A DNA stretch of 64,000 bases from positions 5,394,001 through 5,458,000 of the forward strand of contig OY783217.1 in NCBI GenBank assembly GCA_963678705.1, in the 5' to 3' direction. The notes under the pieces were generated by a model that did no database searches, was not told the DNA's origin, and saw only the letters and a list, made by a program, of their open reading frames with translations. A program made the translations under genes and the position numbers. The first letter of the stretch is position 1; each line of letters opens with the position of its first letter. This document shows positions 14,501 to 25,217 of this stretch, one piece after another. Source of the DNA: Panorpa germanica (Eukaryota; Arthropoda; Insecta; Mecoptera; Panorpidae).

Positions 14501-17500
14501 TTCACCGGAGTGTGACTTATTCAAGCACACCTGTCGTGTCTAACCAAATACAATGGCTACTTCATAGGTCTGCAATGGAACTACTTGCACATATTGGAAT
14601 GCTCGGAATAAACAATGTTAAGCTAATATCATACGGTTCACTTTTTGTTTATTTCTGCCTTTCATTCGAAATGTGAAAAGCCTTGCCAAAAGTAAATTCA
14701 TTAGTGAACCTATTCACCGATACGTTCATTCGGCATCGTTCACTCGTTTATCAGATCGTGTTAAATTGTGTGATTATTTTATTTGCAAATTTTAACAACA
14801 CTATAATGGGCTTGTGTCCTCATTTTTTAGTGGTCGATTTTTCAATTGTTGATTGAAATTGATGTTAATAAATGTGTATTGGCGTGTCTATTTTATTAAA
14901 TATCTAAATGTTGACGGAGATATAGCAATTAAAAATTTGAATGGTAGTTTTATCGCAAGAAATGGTCAGCTATATTTGTAAGACGTGAAATGCATTTTAA
15001 CGTCAGTTATTTGTTGAGTAGGTCAGTGCTGTGGTAATGTTCTGTAGCTGTTGGTAGTCGAAATATTCAAGTCAAGTCAAAGAATAATAAGTTTTTATTT
15101 TATTTAACCCTGCTAAGGAAGACATAATATTGGAATATTATTGTTCCTTGAAATAGCTGTAAATAATATTTGATATTTTGATTTTTTTTTTTTTTTTTTT
15201 TTATTTAACGTCGGCCTATTTCCGATGCTGAGTCCTATCACCGACGACCTCCTTCAATGTTGGCAGTATTTATGGTGTCGTGGCCTCATATATGTGGGCT
15301 ACACCACTGCCTAATAACTGTATGATTATGTATGACCATAATCAATATAAGTTCATAATAACCAATGATATTTTGATATGTAAATACATATAGCAGAGAT
15401 TTATGAGCAGTAAGGTTGGCAGCGGTTGTGATGTCACATGCACTTGGAATGTGTACAACGTTGAATCCCTTTAATAATTAAAGAGACAAAATGACTTTTT
15501 TAATTGTTAATATCTCTTAACATATAAGGAGTTATTAAAAAATAATTGAACATTTGAGGTTCTAGTAAACCACTTTATCAATATATAGTACACTTTTATA
15601 GAAATTAAGACATAGGGCACAAGCCCATTAATCGAATTTACATACGATCGATTTACACTTAAAAGCATCTTTAGAATATAACATTAAATGATATAGAAAA
15701 ACATAGTTTTTGTTTGTTGTACTTTTGAAATTATATGAAAAACTTTATACGCGCTAAATAAAAAATAAGCTTATTGTTAGAAATGTTCTACTGCTAGTTA
15801 CTGTAAAGGTCAAAGTTGTATATATGTATATTATATTCGTATAACAAGCGTAGTTACTTAAGCTGATGTTCTTTAATATATCAAAGGTTAAAGGTTATAA
15901 TCAGTCTGACTTCAAAGCGCTGGTTGGCAAGACGACCTTACAAGATCAAGGATTATTAACGTTATGAGCGATATACTTGTATAAATAATTATAATCATAT
16001 TTCGTAATTGCGTTTCATAATTAATTAAATTAAATAACCCGGGTTCAGCGAAGACAAGATTATTTGATAATTAATTAATAATTAATTTTAAACAGAGATT
16101 TTGAAGTAGGGCTTAGCCCAAAATCAGCTCCGTCGGTAACTCCATAAATACTATTTGGTACGTACATACGAAAAGGTTCGTCATACCTGTCGTATGGATC
16201 GTATTTAGAGCTTTGCGTGCTCTAAAGATGTTATTTTACAAATGGATTTTTCAAATAACCTATTTCAAAAGTACCTTGAGAACAATGCAATGAGTTGGAT
16301 GCTACGTGGGATTCCTATTAGCGCTAATGCTTTGAAATCAGTTGTAAGGACATTAAGTGCACGAACAACACTGTAAGGTTTTTGTAGAGAAGATTCAACG
16401 TATATACAGTAGAATCTCGATAATCCGTACTAATTCGAATTATCGAACTCATTACATAATATATCGAAAACAAATATTTTCACAATAGAATCTTCTAAGA
16501 GGTTCATCTATATTAAATTTTCCTTTTACAAGGTTTACCCGATTATAACCCGATAAGGTTCTCGTGAGGCAGCTACGTTACATTCCCTACCAGCACCTTA
16601 TCAGGAAGTGAGTGAAAATTCTATTCGGGACTTGCAAATGACCTCGTATTATCAAGGTTCCGTTTATTAAGGTACTACTGTATTACAAACCTGTGTTTAA
16701 TGTGCCCGCTTAAAAGAATCATTAATCCTCAAGTGGTCATTAAGATATCCCTTTTGTCTACAGCTACAGGGTCATGACCTCTTATCACGAGGCAATTAAA
16801 ATCAAAATCACTTGTAATGCAATTTGGAAACATTAACTGATAAAATAGATTTTTCTTTCGCCACAATCAACGTAATAGATAAGCTTTTATGATCCAGGAA
16901 ATGATTAGAATTAATCCGCCATTAGTGTAACAAGCAATTTGCAAATAAAACACTAAAATCATTTATTCGCGTGACCACAGTACATATCGCGTGAGGTCAA
17001 CCCATAGAAGGGGTCAAGCTTCATGATAGAATAGATAATCAAAGAAATTAGACATATGATCACATTTGCTCAGTGATGTAGTGTTTTTAATCTTGGAGAA
17101 TGTATGTTTAACAACAAACGTTGTTTTTTGTAAATATAAAGGAATAGGCTGAAGCCTGATCAGCCTGAAAGAACATCCTAACGTTTTCTATCTAGCGCCC
17201 CCTCATAGTTAATTACATCTCAATAATGAATATTCGATAATTTAAAAGGTGTGTACTTTTCCTACTCTACTACCTCTGACTACTAGCTTGATTTACAAAA
17301 TTTCAACTTTCTATCTCTTATTTGCTTTTGTTGTTTACATCTCAAGTACAAATCTATTAAGTATGAGTGTGTTAAATCTTCGATTGTATTTTGAAATTTT
17401 GTATTCTGTCACACGGAGCATGTATATATGGAGAGAGAATGCTGGACCCGAAAGTGTGTCCAAAATGTGTGCGAGAGAAAAAGGTATATGTTTCTATTTG

Positions 17501-20500
17501 TTCTTTATGCGCATGCGTCGAAAGTGACAGTTGTCAAGTCAGAGCTGTCTAGATATAATACGTGACAGTTGTTAAATATGGCATTATATTGATGTAGAAT
17601 AATGTCTAAATAAAAATAAACTATATATAAATTTAACTAAAAACGTGTAACGTTTGTATCAACTGAAGAAATATAATTTCTTTACATATTTAATATTTAT
17701 TATATCTTAATAGAATATTTATATTTATTATATCTAGACAGCTGTCACTTTCGACGCATGCGCATAGAGAACAAATAGGAACATATACCTCTCTCTCTCT
17801 CGCACACATTTTGGACACAGTTTTAATCTATAGGAAATATAGGCTATTCACAATTTTGACAGTGCTTCCTTCTACTATTACGGCAAATTTAGATTCGATT
17901 AAATTTAGCCAAAGTATGCAGTAAATAATATCGTATTAAATATAATTTTGAATACACCAATGCCTTATTGCGAAAACCAACATTTAACAGATACGCGATA
18001 ACCCTATGAACCATCGACCGATGTTCACATCGAATCCTTCAAATTACTGACGTACCCTTGAAAAATCTAATTAATAACTCATGTTGACGAAAGGCGATTG
18101 GCGACAACTTGACTGCCACGCTACTACGACAGTACAGTGTTCTTCAGGTCACGGTCAGCAAATAGGTCAAGCTGCCTTACTGGTAGATCGTGTCTAATAT
18201 GAATCAGCATTCTAAGGTCATATAAGATTCAATTTAAAAAATTATCTTGATTTGATTCTAGTAGTATGATGCACTTCCTGGCTTTATGTAACTGTTGTAC
18301 TATTATCGATAAGAAATAATAACATGAGGAATGGTGAATAAACGTTTAGTCACTCTTGTGGTGTTTCAAATCAAACTAAATGTTTTTTTTTATTCAGTAT
18401 TTATTTAGTTGACGTAAATAGCGAACGTATATGTTCAGTCGTGCAAATGAAAAGTTTGATTGTGTACATTCGAATATGATATTTGCATATAAAGTTTTTT
18501 GTAAATAAGAATTACTGGCTAATGGATTTTTGTTTTTGTTTGTCACCTTTTCTACATGTAAGTTTTTCATAGTATTTTTCTTATTAATTTTTCTCGCTTT
18601 TTTTACAATTAAAAAGAGACTAGACAGCGATTGAGGAAGAATATAAATGTAACATTACGTAAATGTATATTTTTGTTTTTTTTATTTTATTATTGTTTTT
18701 ATAAAATGTTATCAAAGTTATTTAAAAATATGCATGATATCATTTATATCTATCTGAAAGCGATTAAGATTAGGGTTCAGCAAAAGGTTACATGGAAGTT
18801 TTATGACATAATCACTATTAATTGTGCAATAAGTATTTTAATAATATTAGAATTGCGAAAGCTTAGCTTCACGTTGTGGAACTTTCTACAATGTACCTAA
18901 GTATACCATTTTGCGGATTATTTTTTTTTCAAAATTAGTAGTAAAAATACTTAGATTACATAGCTAAAAAAAATGTATGTAATTTAGTTAGGTTAGGCAA
19001 AAAATATATTGTAACATTTTTAATTTCAGAATAGGGCAATTCCCAATGACAATTGTTTATTTTACTGCGTTTATATTGCATTTTTGTAGCTCTTTCCTTA
19101 TTAGATGTAAAATATAAATATAAACCCTCGTAACGCATTTTCTATATACTACGAAAACAGTGGATTAAACCACAATATGCATGTGCACACAAGAAGTACG
19201 AAAACTGCATATTCCCAACTACTATGTGTAAATATTTACTTAATTTTAAATGCATTTTCTAGATTATGTTAGTTGTAATAAAAAACCAATAATATTTAAC
19301 AAATATTGAATAAATATTCAAGCTCACGTGTTTAGAATTACTTTGCTTGTTACTGCTATAAGCATTTCAATTGCAACAACATCGTAAATAATTTTAATAT
19401 TTTAAAACTTATCACTTTATAATTCTTTATAAGTTATGAATCATTTTTGCATGACAATGGTCTATCGCTATGTGTCAGTAACGTAGATTGTAAAACAATG
19501 AATGAACAAAAATGAAATGTTTTACATATATTTCTTAAACCGTTTTTGTGCACAATATTTTACTTTTTAATAATTTCAACCTGTCAAGATTTATTATAAA
19601 GTAATATTTCATATACGACGTGCAAAACGGAATTCCCATATTCACTACGTCCGTGATTATGTTTGGTACATTTATTTATACATACGAGTATATTATACAA
19701 GAAGTAACAATGCAGTGAGTAATGCTGAATTGTTTTGTTATGTTTTATACTTTTATCTATTCTATTCTATTGTTAGTTATAAGATGATAAAACAACGTAT
19801 TGTTTATAATATATTATTGCTCAGGACCATGACGATTCTAGCATAATTTCACATGCGAGTGATTTCTTCAACATAACCTTCAAATTGATGATTATCATAA
19901 CTATTAATTATGTAATACATTAGAATTATCTTCTTATTTAAAATAATAGTACATAATATTGAGTAACCTAAATATTTAAAACTTGGTTGGTTTACTCCAT
20001 CTCAGATTCTATTATTTCTAGTATAAATTGATATCATCTTTAAATTTTCTACTCAGTTCTTCACTTAAACAGTCAATTCGTTATGTCACAGGCCTATTTA
20101 CAAGAGCCGAATATGTTATTAGCTATGGCCTTTAAACTGTAGTCACCAATTTTGATATTAAAAAAGTCTTTATTAAATGTTGCCACCTATCTTAGTTCAT
20201 TCAAAAGTTTTAGTATCTTCCTGTTTTAACATTATCTAATTTGTTTCAGCAGCCCACCTGGCGCTTGTGGGGAGAAGAACGTGTTGAAGGTGCTATATAC
20301 ACAGTATATCTAAAAAAAGTTAGATATCATCGACCGACTCCTAGCACTTCTAGCGTAAGTTTCTATACGGACAGTAAAATTATGCTTAGAATCAACAGAC
20401 CAATATTAATAAAATTTTTGGCACAGGATTCTGATGATGAGATTTCACATTTGGAATGGGAAACAGTCAGAGTACGGTTTGTTAAGGCAGGTACTCTGGA

Positions 20501-23500
20501 GCGCCTCGTGGAAGCATTGGCCACCGACGACGGGGAACTCGAAAGTACATATGTTAACGTATTTCTAGCTACATATAGGGCATTTGCCACAACGCTTCAA
20601 GTCTTACAATTATTGACTGAACGATATAAAAGACTTGAAGAAAGTTTGGTTGATAGCGAGCAACATAGAAAGTAAGTTTACTTCTTTTATTTTCTTTATC
20701 AAAGTTATAAACCAACTTAATATTTTTAATGCAGATACATAGTATGTCTGTAAGTCTTTTGAAATCATAAGTAATTTTCATTTATTTTACAGAACTTTAA
20801 TATCAGCTCTTCATGTATGGCTTGACAGTTATCCGGAAGATTTCAGAACATCAGGAAGCACTCTCTCACCTTGTCTCTCTCACTTACTGCAATTTACCTC
20901 TACCTACCTTCCAACCTCAGATTTACATACAAAAATAACTCACCGAGTCAACAAAGCAGGAAAAGATGCAAATAAAAGAAATGGTACAATAGAAAATGGA
21001 GGTGGAATTTATAATAGTGCAGCATTAAAAAACAATTTTGACCATATTGGTTATACACAAAATACAAGAACTAATATTCAAGACAATCCTAATTTTCATA
21101 GTGTTAAACATAATGGTGGCTTTGGAATGGAGAATTTTAGTTTTGGTGTTAAAAATCCTTCGAGTACTTATTTAGTGGAATCATTTAATAGTTGTGAACC
21201 TCCCAGACTTAATGGATCTAGTGATTGTGGTATAAGTGGTTTGGAAACGGACTTTGCTGGTATTTGCTTGGCACCCGGGATGCGAACCACTCTTCATACG
21301 CTTCAAGGATATAGGCTACCACATGTTCCTGAAAAACATTTTGCTGAACAACTTACAAGAATGGATATGGTACGAATTTTAATATGCTATCTAAACAATT
21401 GTTATTAATGTCAAGCTACTTGATCTAGGTCTCCTTAAATCAGATCTAAGATTAAATTGTAGATAGGAAAAGTTACGTTAAGTTAGTTACTTACAAATAT
21501 ATTTTCTGCAGGAATTATTTAAACGGCTAGTACCACATCAATGTCTTGGGGCTGTTTGGAGTCGCCGCGATAAAAATCGTCAGCATGAGGCAGCCACAGT
21601 CCTTGCTACAGTAAATCAATTTAACGCAGTGTCTTTGAGGTAAATTAATAAAAGGTTAACTTAATGTTAATACAACGCCGTAAACAATTTGCTATATTTG
21701 GTTTCTTATTTCAGGGTAATATCCAGTATTTTGGTAGAACCAGGTTTAAAAGCGGTTGAACGTGCTGCTGTTGTTACAACTTGGATAGACATTGCTCAGG
21801 AGCTTCGAATATTGAAAAACTTCTCCTCTCTCAAGGCTATTATCTCAGGTATACTTAAGATTTTAACAAATGATTCAATAATTTAAAGTGTTTAGGTTTT
21901 AAACGAATATATTTTTGCTGTAGGTCTCCAAAGCAACCCCATATACAGGTTGCAACGTGTGTGGGCTGCTATACCTCGTGATAAATTAGAACTATTTAGT
22001 GAATTGGCAAGAATATTTAGTGAAGATAATAACCAATGGGCGCAGAGAGAATTGTTGATGCGAGAAGGAACGGCTAAATTTGCTGACACCGCTGGGGAAC
22101 ACGATAGGCATCTACAAAAGGTATTAATTTTACCATATATACTTCTATTATTAGTTTAGTTAAACATTTGGTTCTCTAATTGCATATTAATTTATTTACA
22201 GGTCTTCCAAAAACAAACAACTCATAGTTCAAGTATTAGCCACGGTACAATTCCATATTTAGGCACGTTTCTCACCGATCTCACCATGATCGACACTGCC
22301 ATTCCTGATTCAGTATCTGAAGGATTAATCAATTTTGATAAAAGACGAAAGGAGTTTGAGGTGTTAGCGCAAATAAAACTATTACAGGTATTGTATTAAT
22401 ACATCAAATATAAATAACGTTATATTTTTCTTGTTTGCATATTATAAAAACAGCAAACCTTTTAAATTGTTTTAGGGGGCAGCTAATGCATACAATTTAA
22501 CCGCAGATCCTCTATTTGATCGGTGGTTTGATTCTTTATTAGTACTGGATGATAGGCAAGCCTACACACTCTCCTGCCAAGTTCAACCAAACACCGAACC
22601 CAACAAACCAAATAAGAAAGCACAGGTAATACTATGGCACAGCCTCTTACAGTAAATGTTATTTTAGAAGAAATTAGTTCTTCCAGTGATGCTTAACAAA
22701 CCTAAATGTAAATTTAATTACAATTCTTAATTATCAACCCTATTCTAGGGCCACAAAAAGAATGATTCCATTACAAGTACGTCAAGCAGCGGAGGTTCTC
22801 AATTTTATTATGAAATTGCAAACAGTGCGCCTAGCTCTCGCAACAATAGTTTGGATAGAGGAATATCACCACCAGGTACACATTATACTTTTGAAATAAA
22901 TGTACAAAACGATGTTCTTTAGCAAATGTTTAACATTTTCTTTTGTATTTAAGGCATGTCTGCTGCTTCGAGTAGTTCAAGCCTACCTTCGCTAGATGTA
23001 TCTCTTTCTAGTGCTGGAAGTGGTGCCCAGAATACTCTTAAGCATTCACAAACGTTGAAAATGAATGGGACAGGTGGTGTTACACCTAATCCTAATACAT
23101 CAGGCCCAGATTTTTATATAATAAAGGTATTATATTGTTATTTAAAGTTGATTGGAATAATTTGATGAATTAAAATAATAAAAGGTATTTGTTTTACATT
23201 GTTAGGTTACATATGAAACTGACAGTCGCGAAACGGATGGTATTGTCCTGTATAAAAGTATAATGCTGAGTAATAATGATCGAACGCCGCAAGTCATACG
23301 GAATTCAATGCTAAAACTTAACCTCGAAGGAAATCCTAATGACTACACTCTGGCGCAGGTCTTGCCGGAGAAAGGTACATATGTTTATCAACTTGTTTGA
23401 TTTTATTGTAAGATTCAGTCACTTATTATCAAAATATTAATTGTTGTATTATTTTTTAACAGAAATGCTTCTGCCTAATAACGCAAACGTATACTATGCA

Positions 23501-23578
23501 GTGAATACTGCTTTTAATTTAAATTTCATTTTGAGACCAAGACGAGATGAATTAAATTTACATCCGAATACAAGATGA
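5332..23578 (+). CDS. Rgl: Ral guanine nucleotide exchange factor, RalGDS/RGL family (13 coding exons)
   Basis: The product is predicted to load GTP onto Ral GTPases in response to active Ras or Rap, at membranes. Coding exons are 5332-5547, 20250-20354, 20427-20671, 20793-21369, 21512-21639, 21715-21848, 21924-22120, 22202-22387, 22476-22625, 22749-22875, 22954-23126, 23206-23374 and 23463-23578. Every junction is GT-AG, phases agree throughout, and the sum is 2523 nt (840 residues plus TGA). Domains in order: family N-terminal motif [17 protein letters not shown] (residues ~79-95), REM/RasGEF_N (~120-230), a long Asn/Gly/Ser-rich insert (~230-360), catalytic CDC25 domain (~365-620), Ser-rich linker (~640-735), Ras-association domain (~741-832). 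The family match is strong from exon 2 onward. Assignment of exon 1 rests on phase, a good donor and a Kozak-like A at -3; alternative first exons are possible. Confidence 0.93.
8226..8474 (+). mobile_element. MITE, CCCAGTAAACA family, copy A
   Basis: About 249 bp, the most decayed of four related copies in the window (others at 35544, 43424 and 63164). It begins CCTAGTAAACATTTTGGAGT and shares the internal GATGCGTATGATTTTTTTGTC and GTCGGAATACAAATGAAG blocks. The right terminal repeat has lost most of TTTACTGGG. All four copies have the same orientation. No coding capacity is visible, so it must be moved by a transposase encoded elsewhere. The superfamily is unknown to me. Confidence 0.8.
12074..12126. 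repeat. 12-bp inverted repeat (hairpin)
   Basis: GCTAGTAGGTAG at 12074-12085 pairs perfectly with CTACCTACTAGC at 12115-12126, leaving a 29-nt loop with a CTCGAG core. It immediately precedes the GC-rich inverted-repeat element that follows and may be part of the same or an older insertion. Confidence 0.6.
12143..12398. mobile_element. GC-rich non-autonomous element with terminal inverted repeats
   Basis: The left arm contains GTAGCGTGTTTTAACCCGGA (from 12160) and the right arm holds its reverse complement, ending ACACGCTAC at 12381. The match extends outward as AAGCCT.CTGCA on the left and TGCAGTAGGCTT on the right, so the inverted repeats are about 40 bp. The interior is unusually GC- and CpG-rich, with several ACGGGACG/CGTCCCGT runs that are themselves inverted copies of each other. 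No protein is encoded. Family not recognised. Confidence 0.65.
15171..15377 (-). mobile_element. 5'-truncated retroposon with target-site duplications
   Basis: The 12-bp sequence TGATATTTTGAT occurs at 15171-15182 and again at 15366-15377. Between them lies a poly(T) tract (poly(A) on the minus strand) followed by a ~165-bp GC-richer body with CGATGCTGAGTCCTATC. This is the signature of target-primed reverse transcription of a minus-strand LINE or SINE 3' end. A more diverged copy of the same 3' end lies near 37362-37420. Confidence 0.82.
16407..16680. mobile_element. Tigger/pogo-like MITE with TA target duplication
   Basis: The left end reads TA|CAGTAGAATCTCGATAAT and the right end is its imperfect inverse, finishing GTACTACTG|TA. 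The TA duplication plus a CAGTAgAa.CTcGATAA-type terminal repeat matches the Tigger branch of the Tc1/mariner superfamily. The 274-bp interior encodes nothing and is presumably an internally deleted derivative. Confidence 0.75.
16731..17017. promoter_or_regulatory. candidate enhancer: nuclear-receptor half-site cluster in Rgl intron 1
   Basis: Within 290 bp there are TCAAGTGGTCAT (from 16729), the near-palindrome AGGGTCATGACCT (16768-16780), AGGTCAA (16994-17000) and GGGTCAAG (17011-17018). RGGTCA is the standard half-site of nuclear receptors, and the palindrome resembles an ecdysone-type element without the usual central spacer. The segment also carries several TAAT-type homeodomain cores. 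Function is inferred from motif density alone. Confidence 0.3.
17453..17851. repeat. inverted pair of a dispersed repeat (arms ~105 bp)
   Basis: The left copy (17453-17560, minus orientation) and right copy (about 17725-17851, plus orientation) are inverted copies of the same sequence, including GCATGCGTCGAAAGTGACAG and its complement and the TTTTGGACAC block. A third copy lies at 60517-60652. The left copy keeps a ~16-nt segment with AGTCAGAGCT that the 60.5-kb copy also has but the right copy lacks. So the pair arose from separate copies, not a simple inverted duplication. Family unknown. Confidence 0.75.
18146..18170. promoter_or_regulatory. three tandem nuclear-receptor half-sites
   Basis: AGGTCA at 18146-18151 is directly followed by CGGTCA at 18152-18157, and a third AGGTCAA lies at 18164-18170, all in the same orientation. 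Such direct repeats are typical binding sites for nuclear-receptor dimers. It lies in the last quarter of Rgl intron 1. Confidence 0.3.
20250..20354 (+). CDS. Rgl: Rgl exon 2, family N-terminal motif, NAGNAG acceptor
   Basis: This 35-codon exon encodes [20 protein letters not shown], the segment that opens the conserved part of RalGDS/RGL proteins just before the REM domain. The acceptor is a tandem CAGCAG, so splicing could start at 20250 or 20253 and add or drop one Gln. The donor at 20355 is GTAAGT. It starts and ends in phase 0. Confidence 0.9.
20355..20426 (+). other. 72-nt in-frame, stop-free Rgl intron (exitron-like)
   Basis: The segment begins GTAAGTTT and ends TTTTTGGCACAG, so it has good splice sites. 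It is exactly 24 codons long, in phase 0 and has no stop codon. If retained, translation continues and inserts 24 mostly hydrophobic and basic residues between PSTSS and DSDDE. The flanking residues join naturally as [19 protein letters not shown] when it is removed. I take the spliced form as the default. Confidence 0.8.
20427..21369 (+). CDS. Rgl: Rgl exons 3-4: REM domain, low-complexity insert, start of GEF domain
   Basis: Exon 3 (20427-20671) and exon 4 (20793-21369) are joined across a split Lys codon. They encode the REM/RasGEF_N domain, with signature stretches [29 protein letters not shown] and [15 protein letters not shown]. In this family it stabilises the catalytic hairpin. Exon 4 then carries a long Asn/Gly/Ser-rich insert (about residues 230-350) with no domain I know, and ends with [18 protein letters not shown], the first helix of the CDC25 domain. 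The insert is probably disordered; its length is notable beside vertebrate family members. Confidence 0.92.
21512..22625 (+). CDS. Rgl: Rgl exons 5-9: catalytic RasGEF (CDC25) domain
   Basis: Five exons (21512-21639, 21715-21848, 21924-22120, 22202-22387, 22476-22625) with consistent phases encode about 265 residues of the exchange domain. Recognisable stretches are [30 protein letters not shown], the helix with [14 protein letters not shown], the [14 protein letters not shown] motif, and VPYLG-like [15 protein letters not shown] followed by [14 protein letters not shown]. These are the core landmarks of Ral-specific GEFs, and the catalytic segment looks intact. The introns are 75 to 88 nt. 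Confidence 0.95.
22749..23126 (+). CDS. Rgl: Rgl exons 10-11: Ser-rich linker
   Basis: Exons 22749-22875 and 22954-23126 meet in a split Gly codon. They encode a Ser/Asn/Gly-rich segment with runs such as STSSSGGSQ and [12 protein letters not shown]. It tethers the GEF domain to the Ras-association domain and is probably unstructured and phosphorylated. It ends at DFYIIK, the first strand of the Ras-association domain. Confidence 0.9.
23206..23578 (+). CDS. Rgl: Rgl exons 12-13: Ras-association domain and C-terminus
   Basis: Exons 23206-23374 and 23463-23578 encode the C-terminal Ras-association domain. Landmarks are [20 protein letters not shown], the [15 protein letters not shown] helix/strand region and [20 protein letters not shown]. 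It binds GTP-loaded Ras or Rap and recruits the exchange factor to membranes. Only about eight residues follow the domain before TGA at 23576-23578. Confidence 0.94.
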
Positions 23579-23745
23579 CCAGATATTTAAGATAATATTC
23601 AAATAAATTAAATAAATTATTTAATTAACCTTTCTCAGTATTTTTATTGTACTCAAATAAGATATTAATTTTAGTAGATGTTATTTAATTAAAAATATTA
23701 GACAGTACAGGGCTATTTACAAAAGTAATAAATGTAATTTTTTGT
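23579..23745 (+). terminator. Rgl 3' UTR and poly(A) signals
   Basis: AATAAA occurs at 23602-23607 and 23611-23616, within 40 nt of the stop codon, and again at about 23727. The 3' UTR would be short. Read-through past this point would run directly into the inverted-repeat complex that begins near 23995. Confidence 0.6.
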
Positions 23746-24706
23746 ACTATATTGAACTTAAGATATTACCAATTAATTGTTTATTTAAATCGATGTTTGT
23801 AACACTGTTTGTATGGTGTGTATAAATAATATTTATATTGATGAACAAAATATTTACAATAATATATAATTTAAATGTAAAATAGCTGTGTTCATTTATT
23901 TTCTTATCTACTTTTAGATTATTAAATATATATAGATTTATGTAAAGCACTAAATTAAAAGTATTAAACACTTTAGTAAAGATTTTAACCTCAGCTCACG
24001 ACATCTATTGAAAAGTAGCTTGAAAAATAAACAGTTAGTTCATTATATGTCCAATAGATGCCAGATCAATTTCTTGCGCCAAGAATGTATGCAACCTAAA
24101 TAGCTCTCTTAAGAGAATTGAAAAATATAATTCAATAACATTACTTTTGATTGAAATATTCTTGTTACTTACTTCAATACAAATTTCCTCAATACCACGA
24201 CCTGCCTTTAGGTTCGTAGTCTTTATATTGCCAATGTCTCAACCACGCGTCTATATAAAATGTTCATGATTACACAACTTAAACGATATAACAGGTAATT
24301 CTAGAAAGAAAAACTATAGTCATATAGTTACAAAGTTAGTTATTTTATAAATCTATGGTTATATTCAGGTACTTTTAAATCATTTAAACTTAATTGCCAA
24401 AGATTAAACTGTTATTCATGACATCTGTTAAAGAATAGTTTAAAAATAATCAGTTTCATTTTTGTTTAATAGATGGCCCATCATTTTCATGGCGCCAAAA
24501 CTTTATGCAACCTCAATAACTTCGTAAGTTTACCCGCAAATTTAATGAAATTATGTAATATTTATGCTCAAATATTTCGGTTATTTCAAATAGCAATATT
24601 TTTCAAATTTTGTAGTCTGTAAAATATTATGGAAGACTACAATGAAATATGTTATTTTTATTTTTTCTCCATGGTTTATTAATTAAGCTGATCTTGCAAC
24701 CAACAA

Positions 24707-24887
24707 CCCACACTGTGTTTTTTTTTTTTTAATTATAGGTTTTTGGGCTTCGTAGGCACGTAGCCTTTTATCGCCCCTAATACTATTCTGTCTTTTCTTA
24801 TATATTATACCCAGATAACCAGAATGATCGATTCATGGCTACTGCAGTTATAAATCTCGGTTTCTCAATCAAAACCCACACTGTGTT
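24707..24887 (-). mobile_element. 5'-truncated retroposon with 13-bp target duplication
   Basis: CCCACACTGTGTT occurs at 24707-24719 and 24875-24887. The insert starts with a poly(T) run (minus-strand poly(A)) and continues with GGCTTCGTAGGCACGTAG and a ~100-bp body. It is a target-primed insertion of the 3' end of a LINE or SINE inside the composite element, so it is younger than that element. Confidence 0.85.
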
Positions 24888-24966
24888 AGTAGGTTTCGGT
24901 GTTCTTGCAAAACATATATTGAAATATTTTGTATTACAGCATTTTCGTGATTTTAGAGATGTAACA

Positions 24967-25217
24967 AGGATTTAATCTTCTTAAAAATCAAGAAAAACTT
25001 AAATTTTCAATTCTAGCAAAAACAGAACCTTCGTGGTTTTTGAAATTTAACAAGGCTATAACCTTCTTAAAAATCAAGAAAAAGTTAAATTTTTAATTTT
25101 AGCAAACAGCACCTTCTTAAGTATCAAGTACCAAGCCTATAACCTTCTTAAGTATCAAGAAAAAGTTAAATATTTCAATTTTTGCAAAAACAGCATCTTC
25201 GTGGTTTTAGAGATGTA
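24967..25217. repeat. ~83-bp minisatellite, left block (3 units)
   Basis: Three tandem units start near 24967, 25051 and 25132. Each contains ATAACCTTCTTAA (or a close variant), AATCAAGAAAAAGTTAAAT and, in two of them, CTTCGTGGTTTT. The same unit recurs in the same orientation at 29672-29840, and its ATAACCTTCTTA core also occurs in the loop of the central palindrome. Confidence 0.7.

Larger units (their letters stand above)
5548..20249 (+). other. Rgl intron 1 (14.7 kb)
   Basis: This is the only long intron in the gene; all others are 72 to 142 nt. It is AT-rich and hosts a MITE (8226-8474), a GC-rich terminal-inverted-repeat element (about 12143-12398), a truncated retroposon with target duplications (15171-15377), a Tigger-like MITE (16407-16680) and an inverted pair of a dispersed repeat (17453-17851). 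Two clusters of AGGTCA-like half-sites (16731-17017 and 18146-18170) make it a plausible home for enhancers. Stretches 5550-8220, 8480-12070, 12400-15170 and 18200-20240 hold short AT-driven open frames and nothing else I can support. Confidence 0.7.
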
